Position numbers and translations under genes: made by a program. DNA of 64,000 bases from Pisaster brevispinus (lineage: Eukaryota; Echinodermata; Asteroidea; Forcipulatida; Asteriidae): the NCBI GenBank assembly GCA_023634235.1, contig JAMKCF010000019.1:8697684-8761683 (forward strand), in the 5' to 3' direction. Positions 1-13,131 of the stretch are shown here, one piece after another. Each line of letters opens with the position of its first letter. The stretch's first letter is position 1. The notes below the pieces were generated by a model that saw only the letters and a list, made by a program, of their open reading frames with translations, did not search any database and was not told where the DNA came from.

Positions 1-160
1 AATGTTCATGTTGTGTACAATGAAATCAAAAGAAACCTTTGCTCGTGTTTAAAATACAACAGTGCACTACCTACTTTTGTTGTTTTGAGTTTGGGTTTGA
101 TGCATACAGAATCTTAGTTATTGTGACTTATGTGACATTTGAACTAATTCAAGAAATTGT

Positions 161-276
161 TTATATTCTAAAGAAACACAACTCAAAGAAAGTGTCATCC
201 TCCAAATAGTTGCTAGCAGCCACATGATAACCCATTAATGTCTGCTGGGTGATGTCTTCCATCTGTTGTGCCATCT
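161..276 (-). CDS. Possible terminal coding exon, unrecognised protein
   Basis: On the minus strand a good acceptor (pyrimidine-rich TTGCTTTCACTGCAG) ends at 277. The 116 nt that follow stay open for 37 codons to a TAA at 161-163. The peptide begins MAQQMEDITQQ and ends LEDDTFFELCFFRI; composition is protein-like and acidic, but I recognise no family. It would be the last exon of a gene running from higher coordinates, and I found no convincing upstream exon. It conflicts in direction with the plus-strand candidate at 974-1108, so at least one may be chance. Confidence 0.3.
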
Positions 277-973
277 CTGCAGTGAAAGCAACAGAACAAG
301 ATCTAAGGTACATTCAGTTTCTTTGAGAAGACCTCTGTAATATTCAACTTTCTACAGTTATCATTTCACTCCACAAAATGGTCAGAATAAAACACTTTTC
401 ATAAGTTTGAAAGTGTTTACAAAAGTAAACATATATCTCCAAGAATGGAAAAGATGGTGCATTGGTCAAACAACATAGTTTCTGAATTGGTCTTTTGACC
501 ACACACTAGAATTATTGGCGAGGTTTTACACTCAACGGTGTTGGACTAAAGCTTACTGATTTTATAATCGAGCAAGAGCTTAAGTACAAAACTTGCAATA
601 CCTTGCTTGACTTCACCAAACTGATGTTTTCAAGGGTACCTTACACCCTAGACTGTGATTTAAACAACTCTTCAGTGTCTCAGGGTGAACCTTACATATC
701 TTGGGCCTAATTTCATGGCTCTACAGCTCATAGAAGTTCACACTTTACAGGGTGCTGTATACGCAGAACTCTTTGATAAGCAGGGCCGCGAAGTTGGACC
801 CTGGTTAAAACATTTCATTGGTCTGGACGGGTCTGTTTAGGTTTCAAACTTTGAAAGCTAGATCTTGAAATGATTTTGGACTACATCTCAAGTAAAATAC
901 TTGAGAAATCCATTAGTGTCTTTGGATTCAATTTTATTCTTTATAACCATGCCTGTATCTTATATCTTTACAG
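277..973. other. No feature recognised (intergenic or intronic)
   Basis: AT-rich sequence without an open frame of note, a clear repeat or an RNA gene. Confidence 0.4.
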
Positions 974-1108
974 CTGCTGCTGGATGGAATCTTAAGCCTG
1001 AAACCTGAATGGGAAGATACCGAGCATCATGAAAAGAAGTCATCTTGGAGAGAAGCTGCTAGTGGATTTAATAACGGTCAAAAGACTTTCATGACTGGCT
1101 CTATCTAG
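974..1108 (+). CDS. Possible terminal coding exon, unrecognised protein
   Basis: An acceptor-like tract (TATCTTTACAG) ends at 973. It is followed by 44 open codons and a TAG at 1106-1108. The peptide starts LLLDGILSLKPEWEDTEHH and contains SSWREAASGFNNGQ; it is hydrophilic and plausible as a C-terminus. An AATTAAA-like signal lies about 30 nt downstream. No family is recognised and no earlier exon was found on this strand. Support rests only on splice site, frame and composition. Confidence 0.3.
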   Translation: MLLDGILSLKPEWEDTEHHEKKSSWREAASGFNNGQKTFMTGSI

Positions 1109-1560
1109 GGTCCAACGCTTAACTAATTGAATGTTTTTGAATTAAAGCTTAACATCTGTTCATGTATTGTTGGTAAAACTACTGCCATGCAAACTCCAAT
1201 TGCTGTTCCAATTTTTGAAATCAATTAAGATACCTTAAAATGTCAGCAAAAGTACTCCGACAGTTACGTCTCTTTGATCAAAATAAGGTACATTGTTACT
1301 ACTTACTGCCAAAGCTAATGCTATGTTTAGTCTTATTGAATCAATTTAAATTTTAAAATTTTTAAATTTTGTTTATTCAAAAACCATAACTGCGATTTTA
1401 ACATAACTACTGCTATGTAAACTCTAAATCAAGACAAGTCTAGTACTCTTCTTGTAAATGAAAAGTTTCAACATTTTTTAAAGAAGTATTTATTGTATTT
1501 TGTTAAATGCTAAGTGCTCTTTTTAAAACTGCTTTGCCCCTTCACATTTTCCTACGTCTT
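1109..1560. other. No feature recognised
   Basis: AT-rich, with an ATTTTAAAATTTTTAAATTTT-like low-complexity stretch near 1350-1370. No gene is seen. Confidence 0.4.
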
Positions 1561-1619
1561 CTTTTCTCCTCCACTCTTAACACTGAGTTAATACCCATCA
1601 CAATCTTGTTCCCCTCCTT

Positions 1620-2190
1620 CCGTAACTTATAATGTCCATCCATGCTTTTAATGATCACTTCCATCCTTGCACTTATTCAAAACTTCCATCCTTGCGTTCA
1701 TTTAACTTCCCTCCCTGCGTTTGAATACCTCTTCCATTTTTGCATTTAATTACTTCTCTCTGTGCATTTATTTACCACTTCCCTCCTTGTGTTTAATAGG
1801 CATGATCCATCCATGCATTTATTTACCACTTCCCTCCCTGCGTTTGTTTACCACTTCCATTCTTGCATTTAATTACCACTTCCCTCCTTGTATTTAATAG
1901 GCATGATCCATCCATGCATTTATTTACCACTTCCCTTCCTGCGTTTGTTTACCACTTCCATCCTCCACTTCCCTCCTAGCATTTATTTACCAATTCTCTC
2001 CTTGAATTTAATAATCCTTTCCATCCTTGCGTTTATTCACTACTTCTCTCCTTGTGTTTAATCGTCACGATCCATCCTTGTGTTTATTTACCACTTCCCT
2101 CAATGTTTTTTATCACGATTCATCCTTGCAAGCCTTGCATTTATTTATCACTTCCATCCTTGCATTTATTTACCACTTCAAGCCTTTTCC
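1620..2190 (+). repeat. Degenerate minisatellite, core CTTGCATTTATTTACCACTTCC
   Basis: Roughly twenty imperfect repeats of 20-36 bp built from two half-motifs: (T/G)CATTTATTTACCACTTCC and CATCCTTGCATTTA. Some blocks recur nearly whole (compare about 1790-1850 with 1910-1970), indicating higher-order duplication. A 64-codon frame across the end of the block reflects the repeat and is not a gene. Confidence 0.75.
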
Positions 2191-2558
2191 TTATTAACTC
2201 TCTCCCTCTTTAACATTCAAACCGCTCATTTTTTAATGTTTGAACTTGTATGTAAAGTTTGCGTAAAAAATTAAGGTCATTTGAAAGTTAATAATGTATT
2301 TAAACAGTAAGCAGTTTACGTAAAAACTAAAGTAATTTTGAAGGTTAAACTTGAAACTAAACAGTTAGAATTTGTGGTTAAATATTGATGTTAACCTGAA
2401 TGTTAACAGTTGTAATAAAGTACATTTGTGTTGCTTAAAAAGAGTCATAGAAATAAAGAAAAAGAAATAAATGACCAGTGGTAAAAAAGAGTCCTTTTTT
2501 TGAGTCCATAATTTAAAAAGAATATGACCCTATGCAAACTGTACTATAAACGTTTTAA
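2191..2558. other. No feature recognised
   Basis: AT-rich spacer between the minisatellite and the AGGTCA-like repeat cluster. Confidence 0.4.
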
Positions 2559-2612
2559 AGGGTCAAAGGTCAAAGTTCACGGGTCAGGTCAAAGGTCAGG
2601 GGTCAAAGGTCA
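2559..2612 (+). promoter_or_regulatory. Cluster of AGGTCA-type direct repeats, 1-bp spacing (DR1-like)
   Basis: Half-sites in one orientation: GGGTCA 2560-2565, AGGTCA 2567-2572, AGTTCA 2574-2579, AGGTCA 2586-2591, AGGTCA 2593-2598, GGGTCA 2600-2605, AGGTCA 2607-2612. Three pairs or triples have exactly 1-bp spacing, the DR1 arrangement bound by RXR/HNF4-class nuclear receptors. It may equally be a simple GGTCAAA microsatellite that mimics such sites; no promoter is visible nearby. Confidence 0.4.
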
Positions 2613-2632
2613 GGTCGAAGATACCTATGAGA

Positions 2633-2692
2633 GTTTCCAAACTAGTAGTTTCCAAACTAGTAGTTTCCAAAAAAGTAGTTTCCAAAACAGTA
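2633..2692 (+). repeat. 15-bp minisatellite, four units (GTTTCCAAACTAGTA)
   Basis: Four head-to-tail units beginning at 2633. The first two are identical; the last two vary at the ACTAG step (AAAAG, AACAG). It ends 18 bp before the 7-bp satellite. Confidence 0.85.
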
Positions 2693-2710
2693 GAATAGTA
2701 GGGAAAGGCC

Positions 2711-5100
2711 GCACGTTGCACGTTGCACGTTGCACGTTGCACGTTGCACGTTGCACGTTGCACGTTGCACGTTGCACGTTGCACGTTGCACGTTGCACGT
2801 TGCACGTTGCACGTTGCACGTTGCACGTTGCACGTTGCACGTTGCACGTTGCACGTTGCACGTTGCACGTTGCACGTTGCACGTTGCACGTTGCACGTTG
2901 CACGTTGCACGTTGCACGTTGCACGTTGCACGTTGCACGTTGCACGTTGCACGTTGCACGTTGCACGTTGCACGTTGCACGTTGCACGTTGCACGTTGCA
3001 CGTTGCACGTTGCACGTTGCACGTTGCACGTTGCACGTTGCACGTTGCACGTTGCACGTTGCACGTTGCACGTTGCACGTTGCACGTTGCACGTTGCACG
3101 TTGCACGTTGCACGTTGCACGTTGCACGTTGCACGTTGCACGTTGCACGTTGCACGTTGCACGTTGCACGTTGCACGTTGCACGTTGCACGTTGCACGTT
3201 GCACGTTGCACGTTGCACGTTGCACGTTGCACGTTGCACGTTGCACGTTGCACGTTGCACGTTGCACGTTGCACGTTGCACGTTGCACGTTGCACGTTGC
3301 ACGTTGCACGTTGCACGTTGCACGTTGCACGTTGCACGTTGCACGTTGCACGTTGCACGTTGCACGTTGCACGTTGCACGTTGCACGTTGCACGTTGCAC
3401 GTTGCACGTTGCACGTTGCACGTTGCACGTTGCACGTTGCACGTTGCACGTTGCACGTTGCACGTTGCACGTTGCACGTTGCACGTTGCACGTTGCACGT
3501 TGCACGTTGCACGTTGCACGTTGCACGTTGCACGTTGCACGTTGCACGTTGCACGTTGCACGTTGCACGTTGCACGTTGCACGTTGCACGTTGCACGTTG
3601 CACGTTGCACGTTGCACGTTGCACGTTGCACGTTGCACGTTGCACGTTGCACGTTGCACGTTGCACGTTGCACGTTGCACGTTGCACGTTGCACGTTGCA
3701 CGTTGCACGTTGCACGTTGCACGTTGCACGTTGCACGTTGCACGTTGCACGTTGCACGTTGCACGTTGCACGTTGCACGTTGCACGTTGCACGTTGCACG
3801 TTGCACGTTGCACGTTGCACGTTGCACGTTGCACGTTGCACGTTGCACGTTGCACGTTGCACGTTGCACGTTGCACGTTGCACGTTGCACGTTGCACGTT
3901 GCACGTTGCACGTTGCACGTTGCACGTTGCACGTTGCACGTTGCACGTTGCACGTTGCACGTTGCACGTTGCACGTTGCACGTTGCACGTTGCACGTTGC
4001 ACGTTGCACGTTGCACGTTGCACGTTGCACGTTGCACGTTGCACGTTGCACGTTGCACGTTGCACGTTGCACGTTGCACGTTGCACGTTGCACGTTGCAC
4101 GTTGCACGTTGCACGTTGCACGTTGCACGTTGCACGTTGCACGTTGCACGTTGCACGTTGCACGTTGCACGTTGCACGTTGCACGTTGCACGTTGCACGT
4201 TGCACGTTGCACGTTGCACGTTGCACGTTGCACGTTGCACGTTGCACGTTGCACGTTGCACGTTGCACGTTGCACGTTGCACGTTGCACGTTGCACGTTG
4301 CACGTTGCACGTTGCACGTTGCACGTTGCACGTTGCACGTTGCACGTTGCACGTTGCACGTTGCACGTTGCACGTTGCACGTTGCACGTTGCACGTTGCA
4401 CGTTGCACGTTGCACGTTGCACGTTGCACGTTGCACGTTGCACGTTGCACGTTGCACGTTGCACGTTGCACGTTGCACGTTGCACGTTGCACGTTGCACG
4501 TTGCACGTTGCACGTTGCACGTTGCACGTTGCACGTTGCACGTTGCACGTTGCACGTTGCACGTTGCACGTTGCACGTTGCACGTTGCACGTTGCACGTT
4601 GCACGTTGCACGTTGCACGTTGCACGTTGCACGTTGCACGTTGCACGTTGCACGTTGCACGTTGCACGTTGCACGTTGCACGTTGCACGTTGCACGTTGC
4701 ACGTTGCACGTTGCACGTTGCACGTTGCACGTTGCACGTTGCACGTTGCACGTTGCACGTTGCACGTTGCACGTTGCACGTTGCACGTTGCACGTTGCAC
4801 GTTGCACGTTGCACGTTGCACGTTGCACGTTGCACGTTGCACGTTGCACGTTGCACGTTGCACGTTGCACGTTGCACGTTGCACGTTGCACGTTGCACGT
4901 TGCACGTTGCACGTTGCACGTTGCACGTTGCACGTTGCACGTTGCACGTTGCACGTTGCACGTTGCACGTTGCACGTTGCACGTTGCACGTTGCACGTTG
5001 CACGTTGCACGTTGCACGTTGCACGTTGCACGTTGCACGTTGCACGTTGCACGTTGCACTTTGCACGTTGCACGTTGCACGTTGCACGTTGCACGTTGCA
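2711..5100 (+). repeat. 7-bp satellite, block A (TTGCACG)n, about 341 units
   Basis: Perfect tandem TTGCACG except for one unit changed to TTGCACT near 5060. That unit is followed by five normal units before the array switches to block B. Because 7 leaves remainder 1 on division by 3, all three forward frames read the same seven-residue cycle and no frame contains a stop, which creates huge spurious ORFs on both strands. Confidence 0.97.
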
Positions 5101-8100
5101 CTTTGCACTTTGCACTTTGCACTTTGCACTTTGCACTTTGCACTTTGCACTTTGCACTTTGCACTTTGCACTTTGCACTTTGCACTTTGCACTTTGCACT
5201 TTGCACTTTGCACTTTGCACTTTGCACTTTGCACTTTGCACTTTGCACTTTGCACTTTGCACTTTGCACTTTGCACTTTGCACTTTGCACTTTGCACTTT
5301 GCACTTTGCACTTTGCACTTTGCACTTTGCACTTTGCACTTTGCACTTTGCACTTTGCACTTTGCACTTTGCACTTTGCACTTTGCACTTTGCACTTTGC
5401 ACTTTGCACTTTGCACTTTGCACTTTGCACTTTGCACTTTGCACTTTGCACTTTGCACTTTGCACTTTGCACTTTGCACTTTGCACTTTGCACTTTGCAC
5501 TTTGCACTTTGCACTTTGCACTTTGCACTTTGCACTTTGCACTTTGCACTTTGCACTTTGCACTTTGCACTTTGCACTTTGCACTTTGCACTTTGCACTT
5601 TGCACTTTGCACTTTGCACTTTGCACTTTGCACTTTGCACTTTGCACTTTGCACTTTGCACTTTGCACTTTGCACTTTGCACTTTGCACTTTGCACTTTG
5701 CACTTTGCACTTTGCACTTTGCACTTTGCACTTTGCACTTTGCACTTTGCACTTTGCACTTTGCACTTTGCACTTTGCACTTTGCACTTTGCACTTTGCA
5801 CTTTGCACTTTGCACTTTGCACTTTGCACTTTGCACTTTGCACTTTGCACTTTGCACTTTGCACTTTGCACTTTGCACTTTGCACTTTGCACTTTGCACT
5901 TTGCACTTTGCACTTTGCACTTTGCACTTTGCACTTTGCACTTTGCACTTTGCACTTTGCACTTTGCACTTTGCACTTTGCACTTTGCACTTTGCACTTT
6001 GCACTTTGCACTTTGCACTTTGCACTTTGCACTTTGCACTTTGCACTTTGCACTTTGCACTTTGCACTTTGCACTTTGCACTTTGCACTTTGCACTTTGC
6101 ACTTTGCACTTTGCACTTTGCACTTTGCACTTTGCACTTTGCACTTTGCACTTTGCACTTTGCACTTTGCACTTTGCACTTTGCACTTTGCACTTTGCAC
6201 TTTGCACTTTGCACTTTGCACTTTGCACTTTGCACTTTGCACTTTGCACTTTGCACTTTGCACTTTGCACTTTGCACTTTGCACTTTGCACTTTGCACTT
6301 TGCACTTTGCACTTTGCACTTTGCACTTTGCACTTTGCACTTTGCACTTTGCACTTTGCACTTTGCACTTTGCACTTTGCACTTTGCACTTTGCACTTTG
6401 CACTTTGCACTTTGCACTTTGCACTTTGCACTTTGCACTTTGCACTTTGCACTTTGCACTTTGCACTTTGCACTTTGCACTTTGCACTTTGCACTTTGCA
6501 CTTTGCACTTTGCACTTTGCACTTTGCACTTTGCACTTTGCACTTTGCACTTTGCACTTTGCACTTTGCACTTTGCACTTTGCACTTTGCACTTTGCACT
6601 TTGCACTTTGCACTTTGCACTTTGCACTTTGCACTTTGCACTTTGCACTTTGCACTTTGCACTTTGCACTTTGCACTTTGCACTTTGCACTTTGCACTTT
6701 GCACTTTGCACTTTGCACTTTGCACTTTGCACTTTGCACTTTGCACTTTGCACTTTGCACTTTGCACTTTGCACTTTGCACTTTGCACTTTGCACTTTGC
6801 ACTTTGCACTTTGCACTTTGCACTTTGCACTTTGCACTTTGCACTTTGCACTTTGCACTTTGCACTTTGCACTTTGCACTTTGCACTTTGCACTTTGCAC
6901 TTTGCACTTTGCACTTTGCACTTTGCACTTTGCACTTTGCACTTTGCACTTTGCACTTTGCACTTTGCACTTTGCACTTTGCACTTTGCACTTTGCACTT
7001 TGCACTTTGCACTTTGCACTTTGCACTTTGCACTTTGCACTTTGCACTTTGCACTTTGCACTTTGCACTTTGCACTTTGCACTTTGCACTTTGCACTTTG
7101 CACTTTGCACTTTGCACTTTGCACTTTGCACTTTGCACTTTGCACTTTGCACTTTGCACTTTGCACTTTGCACTTTGCACTTTGCACTTTGCACTTTGCA
7201 CTTTGCACTTTGCACTTTGCACTTTGCACTTTGCACTTTGCACTTTGCACTTTGCACTTTGCACTTTGCACTTTGCACTTTGCACTTTGCACTTTGCACT
7301 TTGCACTTTGCACTTTGCACTTTGCACTTTGCACTTTGCACTTTGCACTTTGCACTTTGCACTTTGCACTTTGCACTTTGCACTTTGCACTTTGCACTTT
7401 GCACTTTGCACTTTGCACTTTGCACTTTGCACTTTGCACTTTGCACTTTGCACTTTGCACTTTGCACTTTGCACTTTGCACTTTGCACTTTGCACTTTGC
7501 ACTTTGCACTTTGCACTTTGCACTTTGCACTTTGCACTTTGCACTTTGCACTTTGCACTTTGCACTTTGCACTTTGCACTTTGCACTTTGCACTTTGCAC
7601 TTTGCACTTTGCACTTTGCACTTTGCACTTTGCACTTTGCACTTTGCACTTTGCACTTTGCACTTTGCACTTTGCACTTTGCACTTTGCACTTTGCACTT
7701 TGCACTTTGCACTTTGCACTTTGCACTTTGCACTTTGCACTTTGCACTTTGCACTTTGCACTTTGCACTTTGCACTTTGCACTTTGCACTTTGCACTTTG
7801 CACTTTGCACTTTGCACTTTGCACTTTGCACTTTGCACTTTGCACTTTGCACTTTGCACTTTGCACTTTGCACTTTGCACTTTGCACTTTGCACTTTGCA
7901 CTTTGCACTTTGCACTTTGCACTTTGCACTTTGCACTTTGCACTTTGCACTTTGCACTTTGCACTTTGCACTTTGCACTTTGCACTTTGCACTTTGCACT
8001 TTGCACTTTGCACTTTGCACTTTGCACTTTGCACTTTGCACTTTGCACTTTGCACTTTGCACTTTGCACTTTGCACTTTGCACTTTGCACTTTGCACTTT

Positions 8101-11100
8101 GCACTTTGCACTTTGCACTTTGCACTTTGCACTTTGCACTTTGCACTTTGCACTTTGCACTTTGCACTTTGCACTTTGCACTTTGCACTTTGCAACTTTG
8201 CACTTTGCACTTTGCACTTTGCACTTTGCACTTTGCACTTTGCACTTTGCACTTTGCACTTTGCACTTTGCACTTTGCACTTTGCACTTTGCACTTTGCA
8301 CTTTGCACTTTGCACTTTGCACTTTGCACTTTGCACTTTGCACTTTGCACTTTGCACTTTGCACTTTGCACTTTGCACTTTGCACTTTGCACTTTGCACT
8401 TTGCACTTTGCACTTTGCACTTTGCACTTTGCACTTTGCACTTTGCACTTTGCACTTTGCACTTTGCACTTTGCACTTTGCACTTTGCACTTTGCACTTT
8501 GCACTTTGCACTTTGCACTTTGCACTTTGCACTTTGCACTTTGCACTTTGCACTTTGCACTTTGCACTTTGCACTTTGCACTTTGCACTTTGCACTTTGC
8601 ACTTTGCACTTTGCACTTTGCACTTTGCACTTTGCACTTTGCACTTTGCACTTTGCACTTTGCACTTTGCACTTTGCACTTTGCACTTTGCACTTTGCAC
8701 TTTGCACTTTGCACTTTGCACTTTGCACTTTGCACTTTGCACTTTGCACTTTGCACTTTGCACTTTGCACTTTGCACTTTGCACTTTGCACTTTGCACTT
8801 TGCACTTTGCACTTTGCACTTTGCACTTTGCACTTTGCACTTTGCACTTTGCACTTTGCACTTTGCACTTTGCACTTTGCACTTTGCACTTTGCACTTTG
8901 CACTTTGCACTTTGCACTTTGCACTTTGCACTTTGCACTTTGCACTTTGCACTTTGCACTTTGCACTTTGCACTTTGCACTTTGCACTTTGCACTTTGCA
9001 CTTTGCACTTTGCACTTTGCACTTTGCACTTTGCACTTTGCACTTTGCACTTTGCACTTTGCACTTTGCACTTTGCACTTTGCACTTTGCACTTTGCACT
9101 TTGCACTTTGCACTTTGCACTTTGCACTTTGCACTTTGCACTTTGCACTTTGCACTTTGCACTTTGCACTTTGCACTTTGCACTTTGCACTTTGCACTTT
9201 GCACTTTGCACTTTGCACTTTGCACTTTGCACTTTGCACTTTGCACTTTGCACTTTGCACTTTGCACTTTGCACTTTGCACTTTGCACTTTGCACTTTGC
9301 ACTTTGCACTTTGCACTTTGCACTTTGCACTTTGCACTTTGCACTTTGCACTTTGCACTTTGCACTTTGCACTTTGCACTTTGCACTTTGCACTTTGCAC
9401 TTTGCACTTTGCACTTTGCACTTTGCACTTTGCACTTTGCACTTTGCACTTTGCACTTTGCACTTTGCACTTTGCACTTTGCACTTTGCACTTTGCACTT
9501 TGCACTTTGCACTTTGCACTTTGCACTTTGCACTTTGCACTTTGCACTTTGCACTTTGCACTTTGCACTTTGCACTTTGCACTTTGCACTTTGCACTTTG
9601 CACTTTGCACTTTGCACTTTGCACTTTGCACTTTGCACTTTGCACTTTGCACTTTGCACTTTGCACTTTGCACTTTGCACTTTGCACTTTGCACTTTGCA
9701 CTTTGCACTTTGCACTTTGCACTTTGCACTTTGCACTTTGCACTTTGCACTTTGCACTTTGCACTTTGCACTTTGCACTTTGCACTTTGCACTTTGCACT
9801 TTGCACTTTGCACTTTGCACTTTGCACTTTGCACTTTGCACTTTGCACTTTGCACTTTGCACTTTGCACTTTGCACTTTGCACTTTGCACTTTGCACTTT
9901 GCACTTTGCACTTTGCACTTTGCACTTTGCACTTTGCACTTTGCACTTTGCACTTTGCACTTTGCACTTTGCACTTTGCACTTTGCACTTTGCACTTTGC
10001 ACTTTGCACTTTGCACTTTGCACTTTGCACTTTGCACTTTGCACTTTGCACTTTGCACTTTGCACTTTGCACTTTGCACTTTGCACTTTGCACTTTGCAC
10101 TTTGCACTTTGCACTTTGCACTTTGCACTTTGCACTTTGCACTTTGCACTTTGCACTTTGCACTTTGCACTTTGCACTTTGCACTTTGCACTTTGCACTT
10201 TGCACTTTGCACTTTGCACTTTGCACTTTGCACTTTGCACTTTGCACTTTGCACTTTGCACTTTGCACTTTGCACTTTGCACTTTGCACTTTGCACTTTG
10301 CACTTTGCACTTTGCACTTTGCACTTTGCACTTTGCACTTTGCACTTTGCACTTTGCACTTTGCACTTTGCACTTTGCACTTTGCACTTTGCACTTTGCA
10401 CTTTGCACTTTGCACTTTGCACTTTGCACTTTGCACTTTGCACTTTGCACTTTGCACTTTGCACTTTGCACTTTGCACTTTGCACTTTGCACTTTGCACT
10501 TTGCACTTTGCACTTTGCACTTTGCACTTTGCACTTTGCACTTTGCACTTTGCACTTTGCACTTTGCACTTTGCACTTTGCACTTTGCACTTTGCACTTT
10601 GCACTTTGCACTTTGCACTTTGCACTTTGCACTTTGCACTTTGCACTTTGCACTTTGCACTTTGCACTTTGCACTTTGCACTTTGCACTTTGCACTTTGC
10701 ACTTTGCACTTTGCACTTTGCACTTTGCACTTTGCACTTTGCACTTTGCACTTTGCACTTTGCACTTTGCACTTTGCACTTTGCACTTTGCACTTTGCAC
10801 TTTGCACTTTGCACTTTGCACTTTGCACTTTGCACTTTGCACTTTGCACTTTGCACTTTGCACTTTGCACTTTGCACTTTGCACTTTGCACTTTGCACTT
10901 TGCACTTTGCACTTTGCACTTTGCACTTTGCACTTTGCACTTTGCACTTTGCACTTTGCACTTTGCACTTTGCACTTTGCACTTTGCACTTTGCACTTTG
11001 CACTTTGCACTTTGCACTTTGCACTTTGCACTTTGCACTTTGCACTTTGCACTTTGCACTTTGCACTTTGCACTTTGCACTTTGCACTTTGCACTTTGCA

Positions 11101-13131
11101 CTTTGCACTTTGCACTTTGCACTTTGCACTTTGCACTTTGCACTTTGCACTTTGCACTTTGCACTTTGCACTTTGCACTTTGCACTTTGCACTTTGCACT
11201 TTGCACTTTGCACTTTGCACTTTGCACTTTGCACTTTGCACTTTGCACTTTGCACTTTGCACTTTGCACTTTGCACTTTGCACTTTGCACTTTGCACTTT
11301 GCACTTTGCACTTTGCACTTTGCACTTTGCACTTTGCACTTTGCACTTTGCACTTTGCACTTTGCACTTTGCACTTTGCACTTTGCACTTTGCACTTTGC
11401 ACTTTGCACTTTGCACTTTGCACTTTGCACTTTGCACTTTGCACTTTGCACTTTGCACTTTGCACTTTGCACTTTGCACTTTGCACTTTGCACTTTGCAC
11501 TTTGCACTTTGCACTTTGCACTTTGCACTTTGCACTTTGCACTTTGCACTTTGCACTTTGCACTTTGCACTTTGCACTTTGCACTTTGCACTTTGCACTT
11601 TGCACTTTGCACTTTGCACTTTGCACTTTGCACTTTGCACTTTGCACTTTGCACTTTGCACTTTGCACTTTGCACTTTGCACTTTGCACTTTGCACTTTG
11701 CACTTTGCACTTTGCACTTTGCACTTTGCACTTTGCACTTTGCACTTTGCACTTTGCACTTTGCACTTTGCACTTTGCACTTTGCACTTTGCACTTTGCA
11801 CTTTGCACTTTGCACTTTGCACTTTGCACTTTGCACTTTGCACTTTGCACTTTGCACTTTGCACTTTGCACTTTGCACTTTGCACTTTGCACTTTGCACT
11901 TTGCACTTTGCACTTTGCACTTTGCACTTTGCACTTTGCACTTTGCACTTTGCACTTTGCACTTTGCACTTTGCACTTTGCACTTTGCACTTTGCACTTT
12001 GCACTTTGCACTTTGCACTTTGCACTTTGCACTTTGCACTTTGCACTTTGCACTTTGCACTTTGCACTTTGCACTTTGCACTTTGCACTTTGCACTTTGC
12101 ACTTTGCACTTTGCACTTTGCACTTTGCACTTTGCACTTTGCACTTTGCACTTTGCACTTTGCACTTTGCACTTTGCACTTTGCACTTTGCACTTTGCAC
12201 TTTGCACTTTGCACTTTGCACTTTGCACTTTGCACTTTGCACTTTGCACTTTGCACTTTGCACTTTGCACTTTGCACTTTGCACTTTGCACTTTGCACTT
12301 TGCACTTTGCACTTTGCACTTTGCACTTTGCACTTTGCACTTTGCACTTTGCACTTTGCACTTTGCACTTTGCACTTTGCACTTTGCACTTTGCACTTTG
12401 CACTTTGCACTTTGCACTTTGCACTTTGCACTTTGCACTTTGCACTTTGCACTTTGCACTTTGCACTTTGCACTTTGCACTTTGCACTTTGCACTTTGCA
12501 CTTTGCACTTTGCACTTTGCACTTTGCACTTTGCACTTTGCACTTTGCACTTTGCACTTTGCACTTTGCACTTTGCACTTTGCACTTTGCACTTTGCACT
12601 TTGCACTTTGCACTTTGCACTTTGCACTTTGCACTTTGCACTTTGCACTTTGCACTTTGCACTTTGCACTTTGCACTTTGCACTTTGCACTTTGCACTTT
12701 GCACTTTGCACTTTGCACTTTGCACTTTGCACTTTGCACTTTGCACTTTGCACTTTGCACTTTGCACTTTGCACTTTGCACTTTGCACTTTGCACTTTGC
12801 ACTTTGCACTTTGCACTTTGCACTTTGCACTTTGCACTTTGCACTTTGCACTTTGCACTTTGCACTTTGCACTTTGCACTTTGCACTTTGCACTTTGCAC
12901 TTTGCACTTTGCACTTTGCACTTTGCACTTTGCACTTTGCACTTTGCACTTTGCACTTTGCACTTTGCACTTTGCACTTTGCACTTTGCACTTTGCACTT
13001 TGCACTTTGCACTTTGCACTTTGCACTTTGCACTTTGCACTTTGCACTTTGCACTTTGCACTTTGCACTTTGCACTTTGCACTTTGCACTTTGCACTTTG
13101 CACTTTGCACTTTGCACTTTGCACTTTGCAC
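5101..13131 (+). repeat. 7-bp satellite, block B (TTTGCAC)n, about 1,147 units
   Basis: About 8 kb of essentially perfect TTTGCAC. The only departure I see is one extra A at about 8195 (GCAACTTT for GCACTTT), which shifts the phase of the rest. It differs from block A at a single position of the heptamer. Such homogeneity implies very recent amplification, ongoing homogenisation, or an assembly artefact. Confidence 0.97.

Noticed and set aside
5101..13131. Natural microRNA sponge (GCACTTT matches an AAAGTGC seed; the minus strand partly matches the miR-92 seed region)
   Set aside because: Any simple repeat containing GCAC gives such matches; the miR-92 match is only an offset six-mer and there is no evidence of transcription.
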